A model generated the notes under the pieces. It saw only the letters and a list, made by a program, of their open reading frames with translations. It was not told the origin of the DNA and did not search any database. From Gordionus sp. m RMFG-2023 (Eukaryota; Nematomorpha; Gordioida; Chordodea; Parachordodidae), in the NCBI RefSeq assembly GCF_954871325.1, contig NC_088776.1, forward strand, positions 27,018,508 through 27,082,507: a stretch of DNA of 64,000 nt. Reading direction: 5' to 3'. Positions 25,201 through 33,436 of the stretch are shown piece after piece; within the stretch, counting starts at the first letter, position 1; every line of letters begins with the position of its first letter. A program made the translations under genes and the position numbers.

Positions 25201-28200
25201 ACTTTTTAGCAACTCCCAAACACGCGAATCTTTTATTCGATAAACGGATTAGCAAAAAAAAGTGTCATGTAAATTTAATTTAAAATAAATTTTTAAATAA
25301 AAACTACAAATAAAGGCAAACATTTTATTAAAAAAAATAAAAGATAGTAGTTGCCTTTTGTCGTGATTCATGCTATATTGACTGACTATAACTAGTGACG
25401 ATTATCAAAATACATAATTATGGGTTAATTAAACCGGAAAAGTAATAAACAAAAGATGATTAAAATATGATTTTATTATAAGATGCTTTTTTACATGAAA
25501 AACATTCTTAAAAAAGAGAAAAATGTTTAAAAAAATTTCGATATTATCAAGCTGAACTAACATATCAAAGTATCAACATTCGAGCAATTCATCCCGCATT
25601 TGGGACAACGGATTTTGGTTGGACCGCCGGTAGTATTATTGTAAGAACTTCCACCATTTCCGGACGATAAATTTTTTATTTGAATAGTAGAATTAGTCGT
25701 AGAAAGTGGTGGTAGCAACCCCTTGCTATTCGTATTATCACCATCGTCTTTGTTTCCTATTAATAAATATATATAAGTTCAATTTTTATACAAAGCAAAA
25801 TCTTTAGAGATGATTACCTTTATAATTAAATGCCCCTCGAAAATGACCAATAAAATCAGTTTCCAAACCATAGGAATAAATTACAAGATTGCTATATATA
25901 TTGATAGACTTTTTTTATGCGGCCAAAAAATAATTATGCAAATTTTAACTTTATATTTTTATGCAATAATATATATTCATTTTTAATTTTTTTACCACTT
26001 CCGCCTTTAGAAGAACTTGAATTGGATGAGTTATTATTGTTGTTGCTGCTAGAACCACCTTTTCTTCTCAGCGTAAATATAATAGTGTAATGACAATTCG
26101 GTGCCAAATTAGGATAAATAGATGGAGATAAAAAGAGGCTAAAATGAAATGAATGTAACATTTATTTTTAATATAATTTTGATGAAAAAATAATATCCTT
26201 CCATTCTATATAACTTTATTAACATTTTATATATTGGAAATGAAGGACAACACATCCATTAAGGTATTTAAGTTTTTTCACCTTCAATAATAATTAGGAG
26301 TATGAAAGAGCATATCAAGTTTGTTTATTATAATTATAAGGGCATAAAGTGCAATGAATAATTTGTTACAGGATTTCTCATCCAAAAAAGAAAAGAGTCC
26401 AATCAAAAAAGAAAAAGATTCGATTCGGTAGGAACAAAAATTCAATTTATTTGTAATTTTTTAAAAAAAAATATAATTAAATGACAGGGTAAAAATTTAA
26501 TATAATTTTTTGTTATATTCTCTGCGACAAGAAAAGGATTTAAAAATGCTGTGTTGTTACACGTCTTGACTTAGAAAATTTTCAAAAAGGTCTAAACTCA
26601 AGATTTTAAAGCTTTGATTTTACCCATAGATGGCAGAAAGGTTCGCATATTTATTAGCAAAATTTAGAGGTTTATATACTAATAATTTGGTCAAAATCTT
26701 GATTTAACCCTTTTCAAAATAGGCTAAATCGGGTAGTTTAACAACACTACATTGAGACATAAAATTTCCGATATATTAAATGAGATGATTAACTTTTGGA
26801 GAATAAAAAAAACAGAATAAATTTAATCATAAGTAAAAGTTGTTGGTTTTTTATTTATTTATAGATAGATAAATAAATAAAAATCAATATAAATATTGGA
26901 TCGTTACATAATGTCTTAATAAAAAAATACTACCTCATTAAAAAAAAATTTCTTTCATTTATTCAGTATGAACTTCACTTATTTTAATAAAATAGAATGG
27001 AGTAAATATGATCTTGTGTTTTTTTCTTTGGAAACTAGGATCACAAAATTAATATTTAAATATATAAACTGTCAACTTTATCTGTACAATTCGATTTATA
27101 ATTTTAAAAAAATAAAAAGTATATGTATTTATTTGAAATTGTAATAAACATAAACCTTTTATTTTTCAATATTTAATATATAAATATTATACATTCTCTA
27201 TCAGAGAGCTGCAGAGGTACCATTTCATAGCCCGGCCCTGATTTTAAAAAAATAAAATTTCGGACTGGCCCTGGCGATTTAAAATATTTAATTTTAAAAT
27301 AATCGGCCCGGCTCAGATATTAAAAAAAAAAGTTTTAAGCCCTGCACGGATATTTAAAAATAACTTTAAAAAAATTGAAGTTAAACTTAAATCGAAACAT
27401 TATGAGATAGAGAGTTAATAAAATTAATTAACAATAATAAGGAGTTAACTATACCAGAGTAATTTAACAATACGTCAGATAGGCTTCTGACCGGACTTTC
27501 AAATTTAATTAACAGTAAGGAAAGTTATATCCAAGTTACCTATAGAAGTTAACTTACCTTATATATTTTTTAAAAAGGACAAAGAGCGCTTCTGAGTGAG
27601 AAAGGGACATATTAAAAATTGCTTTCGTAAAAGGAACTGTATCAGCAAAAAGGGGACAGTCGGCAAAAGTATCGTAATATAATATATGTTTATCTTAAAG
27701 ATAACGCTCAACCTAGTGTTGTTAAACGGCTCGTTTTGAGCCAATTTTTAAAAAAGGCTAACTCAATACTTCATCCAGAAAAATATTACCCAAGCTGGAA
27801 GATTTTGCTAATAGAAGGAACAAGGATCTGCACATATATTATAAAAATCTTGAGGTTTAGGCAATATTTTTCTGGCTAAAATATTGAGTTAGCCGTTTTT
27901 AAAAATTAGCTCACAACGAGCCGTTTAACAACACTGGCTCAACCCAATGATAATTCTGATAAATCCGTGATTAGAAAGGCTTTGCCTAGTTTTAACTGTT
28001 ATTCTCCATAAAAAGTTTATTTGAAATCCATTTATATTATTATATAATTAATATTATTTAAATATTTTATATAAATGATCAAGGTTATTTTATTATGAAC
28101 CTTGAAATTGAAATATTATTATATTGTGTGCGAAAATTTGACAAATATTAAATTATTTTCGTCTAAAAAATAATAACTTATGAAAATCATTAACTTGGTT

Positions 28201-28510
28201 AAATTAAATGGATCCACGTGAAACGATCTGAAATTATGGGTGGTTGCTGATAAATTGAGAATCGGATACAATTGACTGGGAAGTAGGGATCTAAAATTTT
28301 CCGGGCTTTTAAAAGATAGACTCCTGATCTCTTCCCAAATTAAATTGGAGATGCTACCATTATTAAAGGACGTTTCTTTCAAATTTGCCGCTAACAAGGA
28401 GATCACGTTTTCTGAATTGTAGTTAGAGGCATCTAAACGTCCGCGAGGGAGAGTATATCGAATATTAATGTAGCGGGAATTATTTTCGTGTTCATTTACA
28501 ATTTTCACCC
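3883..28510 (-). CDS. CLPX: CLPX, mitochondrial ATP-dependent unfoldase (10 exons visible, partial at both ends)
   Basis: ClpX is the AAA+ unfoldase that feeds proteins into the ClpP protease in the mitochondrial matrix. Joining exons 28510-28195, 26066-25996, 25756-25562, 24786-24611, 23363-22964, 21428-21144, 6459-6295, 4713-4625, 4554-4390 and 4203-3883 gives one open frame of about 727 codons. Every junction is GT..AG with matching phase. Seen in order: a low-complexity N-terminus, a CPKC...CEKC zinc-binding domain, [12 protein letters not shown], Walker A GPTGSGKT, pore loop GYVG, Walker B IVFLDEVD, sensor 1 [10 protein letters not shown], the ClpP-contacting YIGFG loop and the PEFVGR arginine-finger region. 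Human CLPX is about 633 residues in full, so this partial chain is already longer, owing to Ser/Asn-rich linkers. The start codon and the C-terminal small domain (the ERKTGARGLRS part) are not in view. Introns are packed with transposons; the largest is 14.7 kb. Confidence 0.93.
4390..4554 (-). CDS. CLPX: CLPX exon, sensor 1
   Basis: Acceptor TAATTAAG, donor GTTATT, 165 bases, phase 0 at both ends. It encodes [40 protein letters not shown] and [14 protein letters not shown], aligning without gaps to the human region around sensor 1. Confidence 0.95.
4625..4713 (-). CDS. CLPX: CLPX exon, Walker B
   Basis: Acceptor TTTAAAG, donor GTTTAC, 89 bases. It encodes [16 protein letters not shown] and [10 protein letters not shown], the Walker B motif with its catalytic Glu and the segment after it. 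The intron to the next exon is only 70 bases, in contrast to the giant introns upstream. Confidence 0.95.
5011..5120 (-). other. Exon-like island in a CLPX intron, unrecognised
   Basis: Between acceptor TTTTGGCTGTTAG and donor GTAGGT lies an open 110-base segment on the CLPX strand encoding [28 protein letters not shown] and DKPTGDKL. It reads like real coding sequence and is less AT-rich than its surroundings. It enters in phase 1 and leaves in phase 0, so unlike the segment at 24951 it cannot be added to CLPX alone without breaking the frame. It may be an exon of a nested gene or a captured gene fragment. Confidence 0.3.
6295..6459 (-). CDS. CLPX: CLPX exon, rest of Walker A and pore loop
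   Basis: Acceptor TAATTCAG, donor GTTTTT, 165 bases, phases 1-1. It starts by completing the Gly codon and then reads [20 protein letters not shown], followed by [18 protein letters not shown] and NVEKAQMG. The GYVG pore-1 loop grips substrate in the ClpX ring. The sequence is almost collinear with human CLPX. Confidence 0.95.
7640..7810. mobile_element. Isolated terminal fragment of the long-TIR transposon family
   Basis: The sequence starts TTTCATATCAAATCAACTAA and continues TTTCAACTCGATCTCTTCAG. This parallels the left terminus of the element at 55723 (ATTCCATATCAAATCAACTG, then ATTCAACCCGACC). No partner end or coding region was found nearby, so it is probably a remnant. Confidence 0.5.
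8115..8225. repeat. Direct duplication, ~58-bp period
   Basis: A ~46-base sequence beginning TATATATTATCAAAATATTA and ending CAACGTTAGTGCA occurs twice (about 8119-8164 and 8177-8223), separated by a short CT-rich spacer. It lies just upstream of the Ty3 fossil and may belong to its leader or a decayed LTR. Confidence 0.6.
11004..12502 (+). mobile_element. hAT DNA transposon, 1499 bp, inserted in the Ty3 integrase region
   Basis: The termini are CAGGGGTTCGAACCG on the left and CGGTTCGAAACCCTG on the right. An identical 8-base duplication ATGCCTAT flanks both ends (10996-11003 and 12503-12510), the hAT signature. Both subterminal regions are packed with AACCGAACCG and AACCGTTAT motifs. Inside is the C-terminal half of a hAT transposase, so this is an internally deleted, non-autonomous copy. 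Confidence 0.93.
11431..12114 (+). pseudogene. hAT transposase, C-terminal half
   Basis: Two consecutive segments in one element. The first (11431-11892) contains [12 protein letters not shown], the hAT motif before the C-terminal domain. The second (11905-12114) contains [17 protein letters not shown], then [20 protein letters not shown] and [15 protein letters not shown], the hAT dimerisation domain with its conserved SxERxFS. A TAA stop near 11890 separates them in the same frame. The N-terminal BED finger and the first catalytic residues are absent, so the protein cannot be functional. Confidence 0.9.
12995..14458 (-). mobile_element. Second hAT DNA transposon, 1464 bp, inserted just after the Ty3 pol region
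   Basis: The ends are TAGTGCTGTAAAC (left) and GCTTACAACACTA (right). Both sides carry the identical 8-base duplication GTTATAAC (12987-12994 and 14459-14466). Subterminal regions (13020-13110 and 14335-14430) are full of GAACGCGTTC palindromes and half-sites, likely transposase-binding motifs. The transposase remnant is on the minus strand. Confidence 0.92.
13285..13572 (-). pseudogene. hAT transposase, C-terminal dimerisation domain
   Basis: 95 codons ending in [20 protein letters not shown] and [15 protein letters not shown], the hAT C-terminal pattern (S-x-ER-x-FS). Upstream frames in 13590-13900 hold only scraps (for example [12 protein letters not shown] on the minus strand near 13770-13820). 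Most of the transposase is missing, so the element is non-autonomous. Confidence 0.8.
16132..16352. mobile_element. hAT-type MITE, 221 bp, inside the left TIR of the inner transposon
   Basis: The ends TAGTGTTGTTAAACGGCTCG and its inverted copy are followed on both arms by TTTTGAGCCGATTTTTAAAA, so the arms are nearly perfect for ~50 bases. Flanking 8-mers GTTCTTGA and GTTCCTGA differ by one base, as expected for a hAT target duplication. It interrupts a TIR whose partner at 19700-19740 is uninterrupted, so it is the youngest layer of the nest. Confidence 0.92.
17018..19118 (-). pseudogene. Transposase of the long-TIR family, multiply broken
   Basis: Pieces in order on the minus strand: an N-terminal Cys-containing segment (19118-18912: [18 protein letters not shown], then YICDKC); a basic segment (18859-18665); a conserved block (18416-18198: [17 protein letters not shown], then [18 protein letters not shown]); a block at about 17530-17400 ([18 protein letters not shown]); and a C-terminal block (17320-17018: [12 protein letters not shown]). 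I recognise this as a transposase-like protein widespread in invertebrate genomes, typically with [13 protein letters not shown] and [11 protein letters not shown] motifs. I do not assign a superfamily. Several stops and frame changes separate the pieces. Confidence 0.7.
19926..20159 (-). pseudogene. Transposase fragment of the outer long-TIR transposon
   Basis: The minus strand reads [19 protein letters not shown], then KRLAACNMH, equivalent to the [18 protein letters not shown] block of the inner element but clearly a different copy. An adjacent open segment (20159-19968) has no recognisable motif. Confidence 0.6.
21144..21428 (-). CDS. CLPX: CLPX exon, second linker and first half of Walker A
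   Basis: Acceptor CTTGACAG, donor GTTAAT, 285 bases, phases 1-1. It begins GFSILDTHK (human GGEVLDSSH), carries an Asn/Pro/Thr-rich insert of about 65 residues, and ends [15 protein letters not shown]. The exon stops inside the last Gly codon of the Walker A motif, and the next CLPX exon is 14.7 kb away. Confidence 0.9.
21525..22572. mobile_element. Palindromic ~1-kb element (non-autonomous, long-TIR type)
   Basis: Arms 21525-21800 and 22240-22572 are inverted copies (for example AAAATTTTAGCTCATTA, ACGTTATATAT and GAATCTAATATTATTAACTA with few differences). The pairing continues inward with AATATTTCAAAGCAATAAAG-like pieces, so most of the element folds back on itself. It lies in a CLPX intron between exons 22964 and 21428. 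The arm layout resembles the TIRs of the 16005 and 55723 elements, so it may be a derivative; no transposase is present. Confidence 0.72.
22605..22806. mobile_element. hAT-type MITE, same family as 16132, left end decayed
   Basis: It shares CCGATTTTTAAAAACG, the internal AAAAATATTACGCAAACCTG and the right end CCATTTAACAACACTA with the 16132 and 27714 copies. The left terminal bases have diverged and no target duplication is clear. Confidence 0.75.
22964..23363 (-). CDS. CLPX: CLPX exon, start of the AAA+ domain plus long linker
   Basis: Acceptor CCAATCAG, donor GTATTT, 400 bases. It opens with [18 protein letters not shown] and [11 protein letters not shown], the conserved N-terminal AAA+ helix region. 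About 90 residues of Ser/Pro/Asn-rich linker follow ([14 protein letters not shown], then many Ser/Asn) before ending in HRG, which becomes RGG with the next exon as in human. Animal ClpX varies in this linker; the expansion here is large. Confidence 0.9.
23670..23982. mobile_element. hAT-type MITE, 313 bp, different family
   Basis: The ends are TAGAGGTGTACCGATA and TATCGGTTCCCTA. Perfect 8-base duplications AATTTCAT lie at 23662-23669 and 23983-23990. CCGAT/ATCGG motifs repeat throughout. It sits in the CLPX intron between exons 24611 and 23363. Confidence 0.9.
24611..24786 (-). CDS. CLPX: CLPX exon, second half of the zinc-binding domain
   Basis: Acceptor TTTTAATAG, donor GTTTAA, 176 bases, phase 1 in and 0 out. 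It encodes [17 protein letters not shown], nearly identical to the human protein, then a divergent linker ending in KPPPHPKK, which matches the human KPPPPPKK before the AAA+ domain. Confidence 0.93.
24951..25229 (-). CDS. Unrecognised exon-like segment inside the CLPX zinc-finger intron (phase 1-1, 93 codons)
   Basis: This open segment lies on the CLPX strand between the two halves of the zinc finger. It has a branch-point-like GCTAATC, a usable acceptor (AATAAAAG) and a strong donor (GTAAGT). It is 279 bases long, entering with 2 bases and ending with 1, so it could be spliced between exons 25562 and 24786 without changing frame. The product includes [27 protein letters not shown], an acidic [12 protein letters not shown] stretch, and a basic C-terminal half (AQAEKRT-like [17 protein letters not shown]). 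Its base composition is less AT-rich than the flanks. I do not recognise the protein. It could be a cassette exon of CLPX, an exon of a gene nested in the intron, or a captured fragment. Human CLPX has nothing comparable here. Confidence 0.5.
25562..25756 (-). CDS. CLPX: CLPX exon, first half of the zinc-binding domain
   Basis: Acceptor TTAATAG, donor GTTAGT, 195 bases. It ends in [17 protein letters not shown], the first CxxC pair of the ClpX zinc finger (human LKCPKCGDLCTHVETF). It ends one base into a codon, and the next recognised exon (24786) supplies the other two to give [11 protein letters not shown]. Confidence 0.88.
25996..26066 (-). CDS. CLPX: CLPX exon, Ser/Asn/Gly linker
   Basis: A 71-base exon, acceptor CGCTGAG and donor GTAAAA. 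It encodes RKGG, then runs of Ser and Asn, then KGGSG. Human CLPX has a comparable Gly/Ser/Lys-rich stretch just before the zinc-binding domain. Phases are 2 in, 1 out, matching both neighbours. Confidence 0.7.
26549..26749. mobile_element. Diverged hAT-type MITE of the TAGTGTTG family
   Basis: The ends are CTGTGTTGTTACACG and GTAGTTTAACAACACTA, with inverted TAAAC/GTTTA arms. It shares the internal block ATAGATGGCAGAAAG (inverted) with the copy at 33252 and a remnant near 28980. No target duplication is recognisable. Confidence 0.55.
27195..27360. repeat. Fragment with GCCCGGCCC motifs (hAT-like short element)
   Basis: It contains GCAGAGGTACCATTTCATAG, then AGCCCGGCCCTGATTTTAAA, GGACTGGCCCTGG and CGGCCCGGCTC. 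The motif set resembles the element at 3015-3600. Only one end is plausible, so it is probably truncated. Confidence 0.4.
27714..27936. mobile_element. hAT-type MITE, 223 bp, family of 16132
   Basis: The ends are TAGTGTTGTTAAACGGCTCG and GAGCCGTTTAACAACACTG. Perfect 8-base duplications GCTCAACC lie at 27706-27713 and 27937-27944. It is collinear with the 16132 copy along its length. It lies in the CLPX intron between exons 28195 and 26066. Confidence 0.93.
28195..28510 (-). CDS. CLPX: CLPX first visible exon (mitochondrial leader/N-terminal part)
   Basis: A 316-base open segment between an acceptor TTTTAATTAG and a donor GTTAAT. It starts with 2 bases of a codon and ends with 2, and the ending phase fits the next exon exactly. 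The product is Ser/Asn-rich and ends in [12 protein letters not shown], which resembles the region just after the mitochondrial leader in animal CLPX. There is no in-frame ATG near its start, so at least one more 5' exon must lie to the right; I could not find it. Linkage to CLPX rests on strand, phase and position, not on domain identity. Confidence 0.6.
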
Positions 28511-29950
28511 CTAATTAAAAAAAAGTATATATTTATACTGCACACATTGACATACATAAATACTTATCATGAAGAAAAAAAATTCATAAGATTGTTTGCC
28601 CTATTGTAATAAAAAAATTCAATGGTCCTTATAACGTTTTTTTTAAAATAAAATATACCATCCCTATTTCCTATTAAAGTAAGCATAAATAAGGCAAACA
28701 ATCATGGCCTCTAATTGAACAATTTTGCCAATATTGTCTTAATGCTTATTCTATGTACATTTAGGTCTATGACTGCACACGAATAATTAATAATTGTAAA
28801 AAAAATAATTTAGCCCAATCAGCAATGTAGAAATATCCGTTAATTGCATGATTATTTATAAAATACTACAATATATCGAGAACAAAATTTAAGGTTTGAT
28901 AAGACTTAATTTTAACAAGATAAATTTCTTTCATTATATATTAATTAGAATACCAATTTAAATATCCATAGAAATCTAAAGCTTTCTGCCATCTATGAGC
29001 AATATTATTTTGGCCAAAATCCTATACGAGTCGTTTTTTTAAATAGACCCGGCGGGCTTTTTAGAAACTCAGTAATAACTAGTCATATATAGATACATAT
29101 TAAACTTAAAAATTATTTATGATTTATTGATTTTTTATAGTTGTTATCATTATTGTATTATATTCATAAAATAACTATTTTTTGTTGTGATATTTAGAAA
29201 ATAGAAAAATATTCCAAAAATATGAGAATTTGTTTATTGACCTAAATATGACATTGTCAGTATAATTTTCATAAAATATAAAATGTTTAGCCATTAGATT
29301 TATAACATAAATATTACTAAGTATTTTCGCCCTGGACTAAAGAACCGTCCGTTATTGTTTAAAAAAATTTAACCTGCTACCACTAGTTTTAAAATTATTT
29401 TAACCGACCCAGCAATGTTTAAAATTAACCAGCCAACCCACCAAAAATATATAAAAATCTGGGCAGGATTTAATATAAATACCAGGGTCAAATATAATTC
29501 AAAAAAATCTGGGATGAGCTTGAAATTTAAATCTTGCGAAGGCTTAAAATTTTCACCTTCTGATTTATCATTTACTTTGTAAAATCGATGTATAAAAAAT
29601 ATTTATCACCATTTACAGTTTATTAGGAAGGTGGTACTCGTAAGCACAGACAAATGACACTAATCCGATTCAAATCTCAGCTCAACATATATCTGATGAG
29701 TATTAGAACGAAACTAGTCATATGTTAGCACACCTACAATAAAAAATCCAATATAACAATAATTAAATAACAATTTGCTTACAATGTTCATTTATTTCAA
29801 TGTCTTTATCTTAAGTTGTTCTTTCAAAGGAAGATAATATAAATATAGTACTTTCAATGCAAAATAATATGAATTAAATATATATCTGCATTGAAAAAAA
29901 GACAATTAATACGGTTGATAATTAAGCATTATATATATTGATTGACGAAG
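28511..29950. other. AT-rich stretch upstream of the first visible CLPX exon
   Basis: No coding segment is recognised. It holds a MITE remnant near 28980-29060 (TGCCATCTATGAGCAA) and scraps of a CCC/GGG-motif element at 29330-29480. The missing CLPX start exon and promoter should lie here or further right, but I see no convincing candidate. Confidence 0.4.
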
Positions 29951-30299
29951 CCACAATTAACGGCGGCGTTTAAAAAATTTTATTGGCGTTCGGCGGCGTG
30001 ACGATTTCGCTATTAATTTAAAATTTTTTTTAATGAATTTAATATAATAACAATGTATTACATTTTTTTTATAATTTATTTGGGCGCACTTAGTTCTAAC
30101 ATTGTTAATATAGTAAATTTTTTAGATTATTTTCTGTTTCACTCCTATTTAAATTTGTTTTTCTTATTCTCAGAAATAGACGAAGGAATTACATTTTTAC
30201 TCAGATCAGTCACATAAACAACACCAAAATATAAAGTAAGAAATATATTAAATTAGAAAGATTAAATAAAATTATAATTAACATGAATAAATAGTATTA

Positions 30300-31740
30300 T
30301 CAAGATTCGTGGGATATAAAATATCTTTTTGCATTGAGTATTAATCCAGCGATAGAAAAAATTCTTCACCTAGGTGAACTGGTTGCAGGTATATAAAGAA
30401 CCTTCCTAGATAAATTAGCAAGCCTAGGAAGTTCCAGTAGCTTTTTCCCCAAATAGTCAGTGCATTCTCTTCTGGTATACTAAGTTGGCTGAGAAAAATA
30501 TGGCATTCTTGCTCTATATTGCTAATGTTGTTATAATCATTGCGAATAGTTTATTTAAGAGCTATTATAGCTATATATGAACTGGATGTTTACCCAGTAT
30601 CTCCAACTTGAATCTAACTCTGTGCATTTCTATCATGCTCAAAAGTTATAAATGTCTAATTAAAAATTGCAATGATGTCGTAAAGTTCAAATTAATATAT
30701 TCTGAAACAATTTTAAGATTTTGAAGTAGTGTCGCTAATATCAAATTTTTATAATATAATTTTATTAATAAAAATATAAGATAAAATAAATACTTGAAGT
30801 TCGGTAATATGCAATCAGATTTATTGATTAGTATATGTGTTTATATTTCACTGCGAAATAAATCCTAAATTTATTGTTGATCCCTTTTGAGAGGGAAATT
30901 CCACCGACTCACTGAATGGATTTAATAATGTGTAAAGTCCGTTAATTATATCAAGGTATTAAAGGGTTTTAAAGATGTTTTTCTATTTTATTTAGAACAT
31001 TATTTATAGAAATCTTGAACACTACGGATACTTTCTAGCATAATTAAGTGCCAGCGGGTAGGGAAATTTAATTTTTTTAATATTAATTAAATTTATTGGT
31101 GCAAAATGCAATTTATAATATCAGCCTTACCAAAGATATTAAAATGTTCATCAAGGTATGGATCAGAACTATCAATATCTAAAATATGGCCTGTCTTATA
31201 AATCGATTACAGGCATTTACAATGCTCATCCTCAATTTCACATTCTAAATCAACTACTCGATATCTGAGGGTTGAAATGATTTCTCTAATTTTTTTTTAG
31301 TCAGGCAACTTTTTTATGTCATCAACCATAACTAAATTATGATTATGCCCTAAGCATATATGAGGCTTATAATCCCACAATCTGGCGCTTATTTTGGCAT
31401 TGCCTTAGCACCAGTTACCATCTACATTATTTTTTTTAAATGGATTACCTTATCGATCTCAGATAATATGGTTTCACCCGTATGCTTTTGCGTAAAGTTT
31501 CTAATTACCAGGGTAAAATATTTTAAATCAAAATTTTCATTTAAATAACGAAGACCAAATGTTTTATAATTTCGACGCTTAAAATGATCTGTCCATAGAT
31601 CAAAGGTGATAGAATAGAATTTTGATCCAGAATTAATCAGATTTAAACCATGCACCTTTATAGATGAATAAACATCATCTAGTGCACCCTAACGGTTGTC
31701 CTATCAGACAAATTCTGAAGAGGAATCTGTTAAATATGTA
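30300..31740 (-). pseudogene. hAT transposase remnant (third hAT in the window)
   Basis: Read on the minus strand, 31740-31422 encodes DDVYSSIKVHGLNLI, then SITFDLWTDHFKRRNYKTFG and RNFTQKHTGETIL, the hAT catalytic-core region. 31420-31140 continues with PHICLGHNHNLV. 30530-30300 encodes EENALTIWGK, then IPATSSPSEEFFSIAGLIL and NAKR, the C-terminal dimerisation domain. At least two frame changes and several stops occur. A possible left terminus with GGCGGCG repeats is near 29955-30000. The N-terminal part is not recognised. Confidence 0.75.
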
Positions 31741-31749
31741 TTCCATATT

Positions 31750-31900
31750 TTATTTTAATCTAGTTTTTATCCCTCTTTTGTTTAGCCTTAAATACACTTC
31801 AATTAAAAATAGTTTTTTTTATCCCTTTTTTGTTTTGTCTTAAATACAAATAAAGTTTGTTTTTAGATCTCTCTTTTGTTTGATTTAATTACATTAAAAG
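31750..31900. repeat. Degenerate tandem repeat, about 3 copies of ~55 bases
   Basis: The units share TTTTTATCCCTCTTTTGTTT and the following CTTAAATACA-like block. Low-complexity and non-coding. Confidence 0.5.
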
Positions 31901-33251
31901 TAAAACATATGGTTTTTGTGTTCTTTTTTAATCAGGGGTTTTTCATATTTTTGGATTCCTTAGGTGTTCAGTAAATATAAATATATAAATTAGATATTAA
32001 GGTCCAGGAGATCGCCCTGAATCCAATGGTATAATTTGGCTTCCGAAAAGTATTGGGGGGGGGGTAGGTTTTATCTCTAATTATGTAAGATAAAACCTAC
32101 ACAACTCCTTTTGGCAAAAACGTTCTATTTTTATCTTGGGTCAATTTTATTTTAATTTATAATTTCGCTTTTTATTTTTTTTATGTTTTATGTATATATT
32201 ATATTTTTGGTTTATAAATTTTTATAATTAATTTTTTTTTGTACGTGATAAAATTTAAATAAGTTCTGTCTGTTTAATATTATTATGGTTCATACTCGAT
32301 CCCATAGACTAACTGGCCAGGTATCTCCAACTATACTACCCATAACTGAAGCCCCACAACTTTAATCAAATATCATATTACTATTTTTTTAGACAATATT
32401 TTTTAATAATCATTTTATTTCAATTTCAAACCTATAGAAAATCAGTTATTCCTTTATTGTTTATAGAATAAAATGACATTAAATCTAAGCATCACATCAA
32501 AACATAATTTCGCCCTATTAGATTTTATATTTATTTTATATATTAAAAGATATTTTAAAAATATCAAAATAATTAGAGCTAATATAAAACAAATTTTTGA
32601 ACTTTTAGAATATAGTTTTATATAATTAATTTGATAAACAGTTATATATTAGGTTCATACATTAAAAAGATACTCAAAAAATATTAATTATAGAGCTGGC
32701 AATAAACAAACTAGGGTGGTTTAAAACGTGTAAATCCATAAAAAAAATTGAGAAGTATTATGTTTGTGTAATTTTGAAATATAAATGAATATTATATGTC
32801 AACATCGGTTTCGATCTGACTCACTACCTGCCATCGTTTAAAAATTATCATCAAAAAGTTATATATATATATATATATTAGAATTTTATTTAAAATATTA
32901 TTCAAATAAGTTCTTTCCATAGAGAGACATATACTCTATCGGTCTACAGTAATTATGCACTTGTCCTAAACTAATAAAAGAGAACAGTTCTGGAACGTTT
33001 GGAAAACTAAAAAATTATTTTATTACATAATTGCAAATATAATATTTATAATAGCTCATTCATAAATATTGGTTTGCTGCACATAATAATATCACCCATT
33101 ATTTAGTGTTATATTTTATGAATTAAGGTTTCGAGGAATATGACACATATATTCCCCTCAAAAAGTCTAGTTATATATGTGCAACCCTATTTATTTTTTT
33201 CTCTTAAGTTATAAATAATGTAATGTGAGTATAGAAAATAGGAATCGGTGC
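31901..33251. other. AT-rich non-coding stretch
   Basis: It has a run of G at about 32056-32066, an AT dinucleotide run near 32856-32878 and nothing else recognisable on either strand. Confidence 0.4.
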
Positions 33252-33436
33252 TAGTGTTGTCAAACGGCTTGCTTTGAGCCATTTTTAAAAACAGCTAACT
33301 CAATATTTTAGCTAAAAAAATATTGCCTAAGCCTCGAGATTTCGCTAATATATGTCCAAACCATTATGCCATCTATGAGCAAAATTTTCAGACTTGTGTA
33401 ATATTTTTATAGAATTAGCCGTTTTTAAAATTCGGC
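33252..33436. mobile_element. hAT-type MITE of the TAGTGTTG family, right end lost
   Basis: It begins TAGTGTTGTCAAACGGCTTG and continues collinear with the 16132 copy, but carries the ATGCCATCTATGAGCAAAAT block also seen near 28980. The right terminus fades after TTAGCCGTTTTTAAAATTCG. Confidence 0.75.

Noticed and set aside
29640-29710. Possible tRNA from CCGATTCAAATCTC
   Set aside because: The T-loop-like string lacks a matching acceptor stem, D arm and anticodon arm.
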